A stretch of DNA of 64,000 bases from Fasciolopsis buskii (Eukaryota; Platyhelminthes; Trematoda; Plagiorchiida; Fasciolidae): positions 240,148 through 304,147 of the forward strand of contig LUCM01007902.1 of assembly GCA_008360955.1 (NCBI GenBank), given 5' to 3'. A program made the position numbers and the translations under genes. The stretch's first letter is position 1; the number at the start of each line of letters is the position of its first letter. The notes under the pieces are model-generated. The model ran no database searches, was not told the origin of the DNA, and worked only from the letters and a program-made list of their open reading frames with translations. Below, in pieces: positions 27,830-40,916 of the stretch.

Positions 27830-29420
27830 TTTTTATCCGACCGACCCGCCTAATTTCATCCATCGTGTTCAGTGTGATTAGAACCTCCTCGGTCATTGGT
27901 GCTGTTCTTGGGGGCCGCAGTTCAAGGACACAAAAAGCACCACTGCCGTGGTAGTTTGTGGTTGGCAAAGGGACAAAATAACGACCTTCTGCGGTCTGGA
28001 GTAAACATAATATATCTCCGTTTGCTGACAACAGTTCCAGACCAAACTCAATTTGGGAATGAAACGACGACAGAAGTTTACTGGGCCCAGAAATCCTTTG
28101 AACTCATTGAGTGAGGTCGGCGAGTTATAATCCAAAGCGACTTGTGCTTGGTCCTCACTAGGTTTAATGCCCTTTCAAGTGATTTCATGGCCGAAGAATG
28201 TCAGTTCCGTTGTGCTGAGCTCGTACTTTTCAAGGCTAACTACTACTGGATTGTCGGACAGACGTTGGAACGGTAGAATCAAATGTTGGATATGTTAATC
28301 TGCGTTCGATGACGCGATTTACAAATAGATGTGAACAAAATCCAAGTCTCATGCGATGCTGTGGATAAGCCTCTAGGATGTCTGACCAGCGTCGAGCATC
28401 CCAAAAGTCACATGTTAGAAGTGAAACTGACTGGAAGGTGTCGTGAAAGCTGCTTGCTTGACTGCTAACTGGGAGCTGTGATCTGGCCAAATTCTTGTAT
28501 TAAATCCATTTTAGAAAACACTGTCGGGCCAAGATATGACGCCGTAATGCCGTGTAGGTGGGGTATCCGGCAATAACCAGTACGGGTAGCCGCGTTGAGT
28601 GCATGATATTGGCAACATGGCCACCAGCTGACGCCATAGTTGTTTAAAACCATGTGTAGGGCCACGGCCAAAGGAGTTGGTGGTAGACGAGCGAAATTAT
28701 TAGCAAGTAAGGTATAGAACTCACTTTCGCCGAACGCTAGTTTGACTGCTACCAGTCGGCGAGGTCGAGCCGTGACTGGTGGTCCTCTAGGGACAACGTG
28801 GTACCCCATGCGATCAGTTATCGAACTTACCTCATCGAAGTGTTTATTTATTGAAGGGAATTCCACTAAACATTGATTGAATATCATAAGGAATATAATA
28901 AGACATACCGGGCATTTGGGGTGCATCTATGCGGGCTTTCGAAACTCGTACGCTTAAGGTCCAATGGGAAATGAATCAACTGCAGAATCCGTCGTCCAAC
29001 GTATAATAAGAGTTGCTGTAAAATTCAATTCTCCGTATACCTGTGGGATAATTACCGTATGCGAACGTCTAAAGACACGTGCAGCGATCTGGTCGGCAAC
29101 GAGATCTCTCGTCCATAGACGGGTCTCCGAACAGCACTGTCACCGTGGACTGATATTGGATTGCAAGCGACTCCAGCTACATTTTCCGAACAATCTCAGA
29201 CTCCCTCTCAGTGGAGCCCGCAAGAAATCAGAGATGTGCCAAATGGCGACTAGATTTTGTTTCGCCAATAGAAAGTCACTCCAGCGGTTGCCGCAAAAAT
29301 CTCTCTCCCCTTGAATGGAGGTAGAGCTCCAACAAATGCCTTTAAGTTGATATTGCGACTGCTTTTGAGGCTTTTCCAGCGCGAGATCTCTTGCTGATGC
29401 GATAATATCCATAAGAGAGG
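27830..29420 (-). mobile_element. Ty3/gypsy retrotransposon relic (gag end, RT)
   Basis: Read on the minus strand from high to low coordinates. Near 29300 a degraded Cys/His pattern (CGNRWSDF then IWHISDFLRA) recalls paired gag zinc knuckles. The open frame at 28926-28465 carries RT blocks GPPVTARPRRL, ALHMVLNNYGVSWWPC, YHALNAATRTGYCRIPHL and VFSKMDLIQEFGQI. Another frame continues at about 28490-27890 with IASSNAD, HIQHLILPFQRLSDNPVVV, FFGHEIT, KGIKPSEDQAQ and FLGPVNFCRRFIP, the thumb-region hallmark. The catalytic Y-x-D-D box is destroyed at the start of the IASSNAD block. No protease, RNase H or integrase was recognised, and only about 600 bases separate the RT end from the left direct repeat. 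It is a deleted, dead copy of a lineage different from the one at 63150-64000. Confidence 0.85.
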
Positions 29421-29828
29421 ACTACCAGGTGTGAGTAAATGAGTCATTTGAGGGACGATCCTTTGTCTTATACTGTAACTCTAAAGTTACAAACTACACC
29501 TCCATGTCATGCAGGATAGGTGCCACTGGTTTAAATTTTACAGAAAAAGTGATATGATCTACGTCGTGCAGTGTCTTCGCTCCCCCCCCGGGACATATTT
29601 AATTGTGATGACATCAAACAATTATACATCGCTGAAGAGCAACATGGAAAGGGGACCGGAAAAATCACAGACTCATCAGGTTCGTCAAGTTTTAAAATCG
29701 GGTTCACCAATGTAGAAGACGTTCGAACTGCGAATCCAAATGTTTTCTATCCGAATCCGATACTGTGATTGGCTAAACACCTCAGTGGACAAAATGGAGA
29801 AGATCTGCTAATAATCGAATTGTATTGT

Positions 29829-30060
29829 CTATAGCGTGGCGCCGACGTAGCGCCGATATAACAATACGTCAGAGTGCAAACCACAGTGTGATTCAAACCG
29901 AAAAGTGAAGCATGAACAAAGACCTATGGATCTGGTGTGCGATAAGACAAACGCAAACAAACAAATGTGGCAGAATAATAGATCTTAAAAAAAAATTGCT
30001 GACGAGAATAATCCATTTTCTCCGAAAGACCAATGCCATTACAATTCGGTCTGCTTCCGG
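29829..30060. repeat. Dispersed repeat with GC-palindromic core, copy A
   Basis: Shares TGGCGCCGACGT, a following GCCG-TAT-ACAATACG block, GATCTGGTGTGCGATA and a downstream TTCTCC-AAAG block with 40917-41200, in the same order. The core GGCGCCGACGTAGCGCC is close to self-complementary. It lies just upstream (element sense) of the Ty3/gypsy gag region, so it may be retrotransposon leader or gag sequence, but I cannot assign it. Confidence 0.55.
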
Positions 30061-30339
30061 AATGTGGTGAAGTATCTTATTCCTAATTTTCCAGTATAAT
30101 TGAATCGGTGGGTAGACTAAACCAGGATTGCGGTTCAACGCATGAAATCGAGCTGTGTTTCAGCGCAATATTTTAGTTTCAGCCGTTTAAAACATTTAAG
30201 TTGATTCCTCGTTAGAGAGGACGCATTCAGCAGTATTTTTGGCACAGTATAATGCCATTCAAGGAAACATGCCCATGAGTACAGTAGCCATAATGTTAAG
30301 TCGCTTGCGGGGGCTGAATTTTGACGTTTCCGATGATCT

Positions 30340-30560
30340 GAGAACGTCTTTAGGGACACCGCGAGTGACCCTCGTCATGAATGATTTCCACGGGATGTAC
30401 ATTTACATCAGCTCAGGAGAATGTCTGCAAAGTTTTGGAGGACACGGTGGTGTTCGCTCCTGGTATCACCAAACTGCAAATTCACGTCGATGGTCTTCCA
30501 CTTTAATTGCTTGGCACAACAGCTGTGCCTAATTTCGGGTTGCACTGCCAGACTAACTTC
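30340..30560. repeat. Diverged direct repeat, right copy
   Basis: Partner of 27033-27290 in the same orientation, with matching blocks around TCAGGAGAA, ACACGGTGGTGTTCGC, GGTATCA and TGCAAATTCACGTCGAT. The two copies bracket the Ty3/gypsy relic about 3.3 kb apart. They could be decayed LTRs or copies of an older repeat. Confidence 0.5.
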
Positions 30561-33500
30561 ATCAGCATCTTTGATAGGGCTTCCTCGAAGCCCATAGATG
30601 TGCACGAACTGGTGTTCCGCAGTGTTGCATAGCTGGGGGAAGTAGATGTGAGCGGTTCGCTTTAAATGTTATTATAACTTTAGGCCCGCGACACGTCTTT
30701 ATTAGTTTTAGGTATTTTGGTTGTAGAGTTCACCATTAACAACACCATTTCCGTACTCCACCAGAGTTGAATATTCACTAGATAAAAACAACATCGAGTA
30801 GGCTGATCAAAATTGCCGTCCGCCTGGCCAAATTTTACATAATAATATTCAAGTTTCCCGACGGTTTGCTTCTAGGTTAGTACTCACTTCAGAAAACTAC
30901 GTCTGTGCATGCGACTGTCAACGTTTTTCAAAGCAACTCACTGAAATTCGACCAACGGATGCCCGTGGCATTTAGAAAGACTTAGAAGACAGAATGTTCT
31001 TCCTTAGATAGACGCCAACTTATCTGACGTAATCCAGTAAAGATTAACCGGTGGCTAGGCGAGTTTGTCAGCAGACTGATGTCGAACACTCATCTCGGCC
31101 GCCGCCCCTGGGAGGAATGTCTCAGCTCGTTGCTCCCGAAAACCATCCACCACAAGCTGGCCGACTTGCCGATATAACATCAACAAACAACTTAGTTTGT
31201 CACACTCAATAGATTATACGTTGCGTTACAATAGTCTGTCACCCAGCATATCGAGACAGTCGTTTGAGATGGATCATGGCATTTCCAGCTATCCTCCCAC
31301 TTGTCGAAGCTTCCTACATACTGTCGACAACAATGACTTTCTGAGATTGAATGACACGTGAATAATCGCGTCTCAAAACAGCAGTTCGCAGTGGAGAGGT
31401 GTGGAGAACCCAAACGTTAATGTTAACAGGAACGCATCAAGGTGATCAGGAGAGTGCGTCCCTAATATGAATAACTGCGTTCACTAGAATAGGCAGCCGT
31501 CGCATTAAAATCTGCCCGGCAAATGATCACCCATTCACGAAGAATTATTTTCACGCTTGTTGGATGGTATGCTCCATTATACCTGTGTGTTCTTGTCAGC
31601 ATCAACCACTCTACAAGCCGAAGTCGCATGGAAACTGCCACAGGCTTAAAATCAACGGTTAGCAGAATGGCGAATGAAATCAAGGAAATGAAAAGTCGTT
31701 TGGTAAACCTAAGTGGTGTGTTTTCCTTTTCATTCTTATCACTTACGTACAGCATCTAGCAAAACCCTCACTTCAGAGGTCATGAGGCCGTAACTGTGCA
31801 GAGGTATAAGCCATGTTGTGCAAACAAATAGAATGCTCAGGGAGCACTCAAGTTTTACTGATCACACTACCATGGGGATAGTGGCAGATTGCTGTTCGTT
31901 GTTGCAAAAGCTTGAGGATAAAACTGTGCACAAGAATATGGTAATTCTCTACCTGAACATGGTTTTATCTGTTACAGTTCAATCCGCGTGTAACATTGGT
32001 GTGGATTCCATCAGTCGATGAATAAGAGATATTATGGAAACATTGTTTTCGGAAGAAATTTTGGTACGATTGAATTGGCGTGGTGTCAACGTCAACAATC
32101 AGTAATTAAAAACAACGGATTAAACTATCTGACAACAGATACCATTGTATTTTAATCACTATAACTTCCAGGATGCCGCAATTGAACAAATTTTTGAAGA
32201 TATTACGGTGGATTCAGCTCCGGCGTCCGAGGAAGCCAGAAGATATAATCAATAATCACTGGTTTTGCTAAACGAATCCGGTAAGTCTGACAATGCACGA
32301 TTTTTCCCATTTGTTAGTCACATCACTTTGCACGAGTCCATTAGTGAACCCAAATATTACTAATTATCCATGGCCTGTTTACACGCTTCCAATGCATTTT
32401 TCATCAAGAAGCTTACAATTCAATTTCGTTAGGTCAATCGTAATTAATGGACTTGCGTTCCGCCTAGGGTTCCCTGCATTCACGTTCACCATCATCAGGT
32501 TCATCGGTCTAACTTAACTGGACAGTTTGACCAAACTGTCTAAATCTATAAAGTGCCCTCTGATTCTTTTATCTTCACAATTATAATGCCTAATGTGCCG
32601 TACAGTTTCATAACGTCCCACTTAGCGGTTCATTATTCGCAATTTGTTCTACTTCACATGGCGACAATGAAAGTGATTAAGATCAACGGAATAGCAGTTG
32701 TTTGTAAATGATGGGTTAAATATGAGCTGATTTACTTACTCTGTAGTTTCATTATTTTCACGTAAGTAGAGAAGAGGAGGGACTTTAGTTCGCTCGTGAT
32801 CGTGGTAAAAGCTGTTCTTTTGTAATGCGATTTGTGATATACGTATGCATTTTACATGACATACTATGTCGATGAAAATCGATTTGTATTGACCATGAAA
32901 CAGAAAAATAAGAAAGTCGGTCTTGGGGGTGAGAAAAAGATGTTTGAAGCGATCTAATTTTCTGTTCGAAACTGTGATTCCAACATTTCCGCTGAACAGA
33001 ATCGTGAAATTTTAGAGTCCATGAGGGGATATGTAGAACGGTGGTAACAGAATAGTTGAAAGCTAGGTGAACAATGTGTCATTTCATGTTGTCTTAAGCA
33101 GGTTCGCTGCTGACCATACCCTGAGTTCACTCTGACAGCCGGTAAAGTGGACGCACAGACGACTGCAAACGGTATATTCAGGAGGACACTTTTGCTGCCG
33201 GGGTAAATCAACCTCTTAGTTTAAATGTCTCCTTCATGCTTGCATGTATTGCGCACTTGAAGCTTGATTTTGGATGGACAAATTCAATTCCCCATTGTGA
33301 TTCAAGCCTTAATTTATACAAATGCCTAACAGCAATTATTTTCTGGCTTTCACAAGGCCTGCCGCAAATAGACGTCGGACACGTCGTTAGTTCGTCGTGC
33401 AAACGTAATCCTATTTTACGATCTGGTAACCAACTGTATCCATTACCAATAGCTCCCATGCCACAAGTGAAATGGATCTTACAATACTATAGGTTGTTAG

Positions 33501-35336
33501 CAAAAAGCGTTCAGTGAGCGGTCAAAAGAGAAACTGAAAAACGAGTACACAATAGTAGCGATAACAATGCTGTTAATAGTAACAATAAAATTAATGTTAA
33601 TGTAATATTCACCACCACAGATCACTCTTTTTGAAATGACAAATCAGAACTGGCTGTCTGTGAGCAATTAAGTTTAAACTGTACTGCGTTGTCCATCTCA
33701 CATTTCTCTACTAAACTTAGAATTTTCCTCCCTGTTCGAATTGCTGTACCTCAAAATAGGCTAAAGGAGCAGTTGATAAGATAACCTGGAGTTTTCATCT
33801 CTGCATTAAGCAGCCTAAATGGAGCATAATTCTGTTGCATCGTCAGATCGTCATGGAAGCCTCGCATTAAATATATTGATTTGCATGAGACAGTACTCTT
33901 GCAGAATTGGATGAAATATTGATCCAGACTACTAGAAGCAATATTTGACAGCACGTTAAACTGTTTGTTAATAACAGTTTTCCTGAGAACGTTCATGGCA
34001 GCGATTTTGCGCCATTTACTGTTGTTTTTTAAATTCCTGTTATGTCTTCTGAAATTTTAAATGTTCATAACACGAAAGTCGGAGTCAATGATTTGCTTCC
34101 CTAAGTTATTTTAAAGATATCAGAGGTGCCACTGGTTTCTTTGAATTCGGCCGTACATGCAATTTAGAACGCATTTCTGGTTGAGTCGCCATTTATATCG
34201 GGACAACATGTATGCGTAATAGAAAACAGGTATACAAACCTTTAATCTCGTACAATTTGTGACTGTCATTCCTCATATCTTTTTTCGGGAATACAGTGCG
34301 CTCTCCATACATGATCCTGGTAGGAATTGAGTGGAGCAAATATTTGCAAATGCAGATGCAAATATATATTCGTCAACGTATTTAAGCATAAGTAGGTTAG
34401 AACATGCATCAGTGCTCGCAGTTTAAGAACTAGCACATTTTTATACCCATGCACGTATCTGTGATTACATATCCGTATAATGGCATGTACACTTATATAT
34501 GCGTATGATGCCAAAGGGAGAAACCTTGCGACGACAAAACCCTGTGGCTAAGCCTCGGCTCTGACTAGACCAAATCAGTTTGAGGAATGGTTATCTGAGA
34601 TGAACGTGTACGCATTGAATATGAACCATTGATGTAAAAGGGTGTGCATCAGCGGTCACAGTCTCATAAATGAGGATCAACTAACAGTTGCGCTGTAACA
34701 CGTATAACTCGCTTACCAGCCCAAGAATGCTATCGCTAATAACAAGAGTGATTTTCATCCATCGTGCCACAGTGCATTACAAGCATTCAGAAAGTGTCTC
34801 TAAGAGCTCCGATAAATGCACAATTATGATTATAGGCAAAATAAAAATTTACCATAGCTTGTCTCTTGAGGAATACTGGCGAAGGAGAATCCTGAATCAG
34901 AATTGAAATGGCATCCTTTTCTCTGTAGTTACATTACCATGCATACTTTCCTCAATTTCTTGCCCCCAGAAGAAGCAAAGGTAGAAAGCTGTGGTCCTTG
35001 ACAGGATAAAATTCTCATTTGGCTTTTCGGACTTATTAAATTTCTCTGGAGCTTTTACCAAGCTACCAAGATTTTTATCCACTCCTCAGGACTAGGGGAC
35101 TCACTAACATCCCACTTCGGTCAAAAAAAACTCAAATAAGTTTCACTTCCCAAGATTCCTATGGCTCTGCTAGGCATAAATTCCTGCACGAACGTAAAAT
35201 ATGTGCGTACTTGTTTCACAGCCAACCAGAAGGGGAGATTTTTTGACAAGAACCGAAAGGGCTGCATATAAATCCAAAATAGTAAGCACCAGCTCAATTC
35301 TTAGGATGTACTTATAATGATCCATATGATTTTTAC
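30561..35336. other. No recognised feature
   Basis: Short open frames only. A short perfect hairpin (GACAGTTTG, loop, CAAACTGTC) lies near 32520-32545. A minus-strand frame at 31462-31755 contains REWVIICRADFNA, faintly like a LINE endonuclease 'GDFN' block, but the surrounding sequence gives no support. TA-rich low complexity occurs near 34330-34510. Confidence 0.4.
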
Positions 35337-35339
35337 TCA

Positions 35340-35605
35340 AACTTTTGATAGCCAGTATTCAATTTTCAGTGTTATGGTGTTGTCGTCACGTTTGCTCCAG
35401 TGAACGGCTTTGGCTCTGCACTGGTAGTCTCCAAAGTTCGATGCGATTCGGTTTGGCTGGTATTGGATAGGAGTAACCCAAAGCACCAAAAGAGTGCCCA
35501 CAATTCCTTCCAATGTTATTCTCCAAAACCGCTGCCTGCCTCTGCGAGGGCCATGTTCATAGTATTCCTGGAGTCCCAGTGACCCTTTTTTACTGCTAAG
35601 AAATA
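35340..35605 (-). CDS. Possible immunoglobulin-domain exon (uncertain)
   Basis: On the minus strand a pyrimidine-rich tract ending in TTTCTATTTCTTAG leads into a frame open for about 85 codons. It contains RFWRITLEGIVGTLLVLWV, then SNFGDYQCRAKAVHW and DDNTITLKIEYW. G-D-Y-x-C-x-A is the pattern around the second cysteine (F strand) of immunoglobulin domains, and the G-strand-like T-I-T-L-K-I follows at suitable spacing, roughly as in L1-type adhesion molecules. The first cysteine and the B/C strands are absent, as expected if split across exons. No strong donor site was found at the 3' side; the best GT leaves an in-frame stop nearby. No neighbouring exons were found, and it lies opposite in strand to the exon at 5120-6249. 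It could be chance or a pseudogene. Confidence 0.3.
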
Positions 35606-35611
35606 GAAAGA

Positions 35612-36182
35612 AAGGCACTCACCCAGCCCCACAGCCAGAGTGATTACTTCGTGGGTGCTTCAGACGGATTGGTTACGTATATATCTCTTCAACGCAGACA
35701 TCAATTCATTTCACCGTGCTGGCTATTTAATTCAACACTGGAATCCTTGATAGCGCTTGCGTCAATGGTACTTCTAGACGACCTGTCCTCTCAATTTGAT
35801 ATTCTCTTACTGAAAAGTGCGTTTTGACTGTCAGATGAAAGCGATACTTTGTCAGCCTTTTTCATCCCCTTTCTAGATGTAAAGATAAGGACCAAGTTAG
35901 ACAATTTCTGAAGACGAATTTCTCTTAGGCGTTTATCTGCCCTGAGCTCTCCCACCATATTCCTCGGGGCCCCTCGGCGTTTAGCTGAGAAAAAGCCCAA
36001 GCCAATTAAACTCTATTCACAGATTTTCTCCCTTTAACTCTCATTCACGCGGTTATCTAGCCGTTGCACAGTCTACAATACAGTCCACACGCTTTGAAAG
36101 AGCAAGAAACATGTCTGAACACAATAATCTAAGTGAGACCTAGCGAAAGCCTAATATTAAAGCATGAAATTCCCTGCATTTT
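35612..36182. other. No recognised feature
   Basis: Spacer between the candidate immunoglobulin exon and the tRNA-like repeat. A 69-codon minus-strand frame (35791-36000) has no recognisable motif. Confidence 0.4.
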
Positions 36183-36400
36183 CATGAAATAACTCACCAC
36201 TTGACATCACTGTTCAACTCTCATCAAGAAAGAATGAAAGCACTGTACAGCTGTCTCATCCTTATCAGGAATCATCACCATCAGTGCATATCCACCGCAT
36301 CCAAACCGCTACGCCAACCCGGGACGAACGATTTTGATTCGAACGCTTTAGCCTCTGCGTTCTGCAACTTTACGGCCTCGGCTTCCGTCTGAAAAGTTCT
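36183..36400 (-). repeat. tRNA-like short repeat, copy 3 (truncated)
   Basis: Diverged member of the family at 18378-18756 and 62509-62833. Shared landmarks are CATGAAATAACTCACCAC, AAAGCACTGTACAGCTGT, CAGTGCATATCCACCGC and, in reverse, CCCGGGACGAACG and CGAACGCTTTAGCC from the tRNA-like head. The B box is mutated. The opposite inverted arm seen in the other two copies is missing, so this copy is truncated or an ancestral one-armed form. Small minus-strand open frames here are shadows. Confidence 0.65.
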
Positions 36401-36559
36401 CTCCTGAGATTTATTTCTAGTCGCAACACACTGGCTATCACCAAATGAAATCCAATGTAAACGTGATCCATAGATCCTTCGCTTTGTTTGCTTCATCTGG
36501 AATAAACAAACCATCTGCCTGTGTCATTGCAATCACTCGACATTATTTGAAAACAGGTG

Positions 36560-38010
36560 ACCTTCTCCCTGGTGGAGGGATATCTCATGGTTTTGCCAGG
36601 TATAATACTGAGATTTTATCATTACCCAGTGCGTCTCGTCCAGTGGGTCCAACGTTCTTCATATCATCCGCGAAAAGCTAGAACACTGAAGTTTTATAGC
36701 TAACTCAGTGACGGACGGCAAGAACAACAGTGGCCCGCGCACTGACCACCGATTACCGATTACCAAGTCAAACGTCTTACTTAAATCAAGGTAACCTACT
36801 TCCATCGGCTGATTCCACTTAGCTGATAGGTCACTTTATATGAGAAGCACATATGGTTTCTAAGGCAGGATCTATTTCAGAAAACCACTTTCACCGGGGT
36901 ACAACATGCAGCGCTGCCTAATGTATGCAGGATGCCTGTCAGAATCACCAGTCTGTAATTCTTAACTTCCGAGATTCAGAAACCCTTATAAGTAGCCGAT
37001 ACCGCTGCAGTCTTCTAGTCCTTTGGCAAATGTCCGTGCCATTGAATTGTCTTGTACAGTTTGCGCATCTTTCTTGCTAAGGATTCGGTCAGAAGCTTGG
37101 TAACAGGCGGCGAATCGCCTCGGGGCTCGCCGATTTACTAATATTTGTATTTCGGAAATTTAGACGAATCGTTTATTTTCTTCTCTGCGGGCTGCCCGTT
37201 TTCGTAGTTATTGTGCCATATCTAGGCCTTTATCGGCAAACACATCCAAATTAAGTACATTGCCAAGGTAGTCGCCTAGTTATTTCACCCTTCTCTTCTG
37301 ATCCACTTCTAACCGTGGTTAGTGGGACAATACTCTTCGTAAGGTATCATTTGATTGAATGCACGCATAGTACTTTCAGGCTGCTTCTTCGGGCACCTGT
37401 CTGAATTCACCTAGTAGTTGTATTTGATAACTATCAAAAGATTTTTAGCTTCGATTCTACATTTGGTATGCCTGGCCCATGCCAGAGTACCATCTTGGAC
37501 CTTACACTTATGTCAACCTCGGGCTTTATATTTTATAGGTTGGCGTATTCCTGTTCTCCAACTTATTGCTTTGTCTTCTTTTTTAATCTGTTATATGGCG
37601 CAGGCTCGTTTTGAAGGTAAGGCAGTGATTATTTCATTGCCTGCTATATATTATTTATGCTGGTTTTATTGATCTCAAGGAAGTTGCAGCACTCCACCAC
37701 GGAGCTTTCCTATATCTATTTCATCACGATTTCTTAACCTCTTGAGTGCGGATTTCGGAAGCCACAAACAAAAATGCATCCGACGATTGCGTGGTCACTT
37801 TTGCCCAAAGGCGAATACAACCGCAGCTGTATATTCCCTTTTATTTTGTAACCACGACGTTGAGTAGCGACGGTGAACGTCCGTCCTTACCCGGGTTTTC
37901 CTCCCATTCCTGAGGATTTTATGGAGCCAACCTAGAAGATTTGCCTGTCGGGTTGCCGCAATGCACGTCTAAAATTCCCAGCTCACGTACGACAACTGGA
38001 CATCTCCTAC
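36560..38010 (-). mobile_element. CR1-like LINE relic (endonuclease end and RT)
   Basis: Read on the minus strand from high to low coordinates. Near 37890 DGRSPSLLNVVVTK and near 37790 PLGKSDHAIVGCIF match the C-terminal endonuclease blocks of CR1-type LINEs ('G..PSLLDLV.T' and 'PLGKSDH'). RT finger motifs follow: VTKLLTESLARKMRKLYKTI and WHGHLPKD near 37050-37110, then NYRLVILTGIL. The palm A block is YLDLSKTFDL (36764-36793). After a deletion comes GPLLFLPS. The catalytic box is LFADDMKNVG (FADD codons at 36663-36674), still intact. Stops and frameshifts are frequent and the thumb region is not seen. A dead but easily classified copy. Confidence 0.8.
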
Positions 38011-40916
38011 AGAAATCAGCTTGGCGGTAACAGTTATTAAGTCCTTTAGGTGTTGTGGCAGTATGCAGTCTTCTCAGTGCTCAAAGTCTAGGTGCGATAC
38101 AGGCGTACCAATTTGGTTATTTTTGCCTTGTGAGCGTAACCGTACTGGACGTCCTTAATGCAAGCCTAGGTTTCTATTCCAGTTGATCTGAGCCCTCATT
38201 AATGATCAGCTTCCCCCAAATCTGATTATTCCTTCTTCTTGACTTTCTAGAGATTGCAAATTTCTCTGTCAATTCTTTTTTGGGGGTAATCTTTGGATAA
38301 TCACATCCTCATAATTGCGGTCAGCGACTCCTCTTGGTCTTCAAGATCTGCAACTACCTCCACTCTTCTGTTATGGAAATCGCATGTTATTGTGACTCCT
38401 CGTCGCGTTTCTGTGGAACATGTTGACTCGGTATTGTGAGCGGCTGCCTGCAGCCTCGGTAGGTTTCAAATCTCAATGTAATCCATGATTTGTTGCGACC
38501 AACTGCGGCATGGATGGAGCGCTCGAGAGTGGTCGTGTTTTTTCAATTTTGCTTTTCGTACAGCTTAGCGGCATCGACTGTCTTCATTACAGTGTCATCA
38601 CCGTTTTGTATCCACTCACTGGCGATTTTCTCTCTCCTGATTGGGGAAGATATTGGCCAATAGCTGAGCTCTGGGTCACCTTACTAGTCCCGGATTATTC
38701 GTGCCTCATTTTACAGAACTTACTTGGTATAAATTATTCCTTGCTCATCTAGGACTGATGAGCCTATTAGGTATTCGGAGGTCGTTTCACTCACCAGCAA
38801 TGTCGGCGGTCATGGGCTTAGGCATCACTCTTGAGGCCAATGCACCAAGCCCTTACTAATTCCCCTCTGGACGTTGATTATGCATACCCTTCTCGAATTT
38901 TCACTGGAATTCATTATGCAGGCATCAGGATATCTTTAACTCTCTCATTATCCAATTCTTTCCTACTTTTAGGTTCTTCGACAGACGGTTCCTCGCTTTT
39001 AGATGATTTCATGCTTTGCAGTCCGGCAGCGAACGGTACTGGGTTTTCTATCAACCTCTGCGGTTCTTTGACAAGCCATTCGAAGCACGGCTAAACATCT
39101 TCGAAACCAGTTTTCCCTTTTGGTTGTGGCTGATTAGCAGCTTTTGATTTAGGTTTGCTTGCTTATCTATTTATCATGACATGTGTGCCGATGTCATATT
39201 TTTTGGGCCATTTAGCGCGCTCTTTCGAATCTTTCATAAAGTCGACTTGGTTTTGCTCACCAAAGTTAGCGGGAACTGGGGAGACCGCCAGCGAGATTGA
39301 ATCGGCTGAAAGTCTAGATAGTACATGTGTTTTCTGTCTTCTCCAAAATTAAATCAAAAATACTGCTCGTTTCTCAAGTCTGAACATTCCACAACAATCC
39401 CCGTTTACCAGCACTGTTTTGAGTACCTTTAACCACTTTCTTTACACAACAGCCAATTAAAAAATGTGGGATATACGTGGTGAGGTTGCTTCGAGCACCA
39501 AAACCTCCCAATATTTTTTTCGAAAAGCAGAATATATGCACTTTTTTGAAACATGGGGCTAATATGACATACAAAATCACTTTAACGAGCCTTACGTAAC
39601 AATCTTTCTGAATGATTTTGGCAACTCGCATATAAAAACGTCGACGGAGTTTAATGCAGAATGCCAGAAAACCGTTTTTTTTTTCAAAAGAGTAACAAGG
39701 ATCAAACAAAACTAGAACAAAGGGTAGATTCAAGTTTGGTGTATTCCCGCTTCGTTTAGTTTACATTCAGCTCTGCATCAAAAAGTGCATGGCTGACATA
39801 CATAAACGCTAGTCTGTTGAGCTGCACCATCACACTGGTAGAGGTTTCTCAGTTTCGGCCTTTTCCTTTGTTAACTTTGGATCCACCGCGTGTTCGGCTT
39901 TTGTTTGTATTTTTTTATTTCTTGATTATCAGTCCCAGATAAAGAAACTGCACCCCCCCAGAACTAGGTCAGGCCTTAGCAACTACCAATCAAAGAGTTT
40001 TCTTACCTTACTTGTTATCAACTTGAAATAACCCTTAGTTCCTATCACCTGACGGTGATTCCTGGGTTCCCCTTAATTTTCTCTAGTCTGCTGGTAGGTG
40101 ATCACACACAGAACACATTCCAAATTAACTAAATCGTCGAACTCTTTGCCAAACATCCCTTTCAGCGTAGGTCTGCGATCTAATACGGCGCATAGATTAT
40201 GGGTTCTAAAACCAAGGCAAGGGTGTGATAAGCCCAACAAAATCTATATCGAATAATTCCGTAAAATTGTTCACCTCTAATTAGTACGCTTGGAAGACAA
40301 CTTCGAGGTTATTATTTGAAACCATATCCATCATTTCCGAAATCCACATGGGCACTTCCATTAGAACAAAACCAACCGCTTACCTGCAAATTATACACGA
40401 TGTCTTCCTTGCTCTTTTCGTTGGCCATTCTGCGATTCCATAATAATTCACTTCGACTTAGCCAATCATTTCTACCTGTGTGAACATATAAAAGTGAATT
40501 CCTTCCTCTTAAAATGATTGCCCTTCCATTCGAACCACCGAAGAAAGTTCCTGTGTTCAACTAAACACTCCACCCTTCCGATCTTTAATGAGCAAACACT
40601 TGAGGAGGAACTTTTTTCCCACGTTTTCCCGTCAGCCTTCTATACATCCGCTTGTACCCCATGAAACCCAGAAGAACTGTGGCTTCTCCAGCTGTCTGTT
40701 TAGTTCCACTGACCTTGAGTTTAAATAATCCGAGCCAATATGTTTTGCAAAACCTCGCTAGCCCATATTATCTTATCCTTAAAAATTAGTCAGCTATGGA
40801 AGATCATCGAAGTGCGATCACAAAAATGTCTTCCAATATGACTCCCGTATCATGATTGACTAATTCCATAATTCGACAGAATATAGGATGTCCGGGCCAA
40901 TAATCGGGTAGTAAAA
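38011..40916. other. No recognised feature
   Basis: May include more 5' sequence of the CR1-like LINE (minus strand) up to about 38600, but I found no clear motif. The 119-codon minus-strand frame at 39374-39733 lacks recognisable motifs and runs through A/T homopolymers. Confidence 0.4.

Noticed and set aside
31462..31755. LINE endonuclease from REWVIICRADFNA
   Set aside because: One weak motif with no other endonuclease blocks around it.
39374..39733. 119-codon minus-strand protein
   Set aside because: Runs through A/T homopolymers, no start context or family motif, no neighbouring exon signals.
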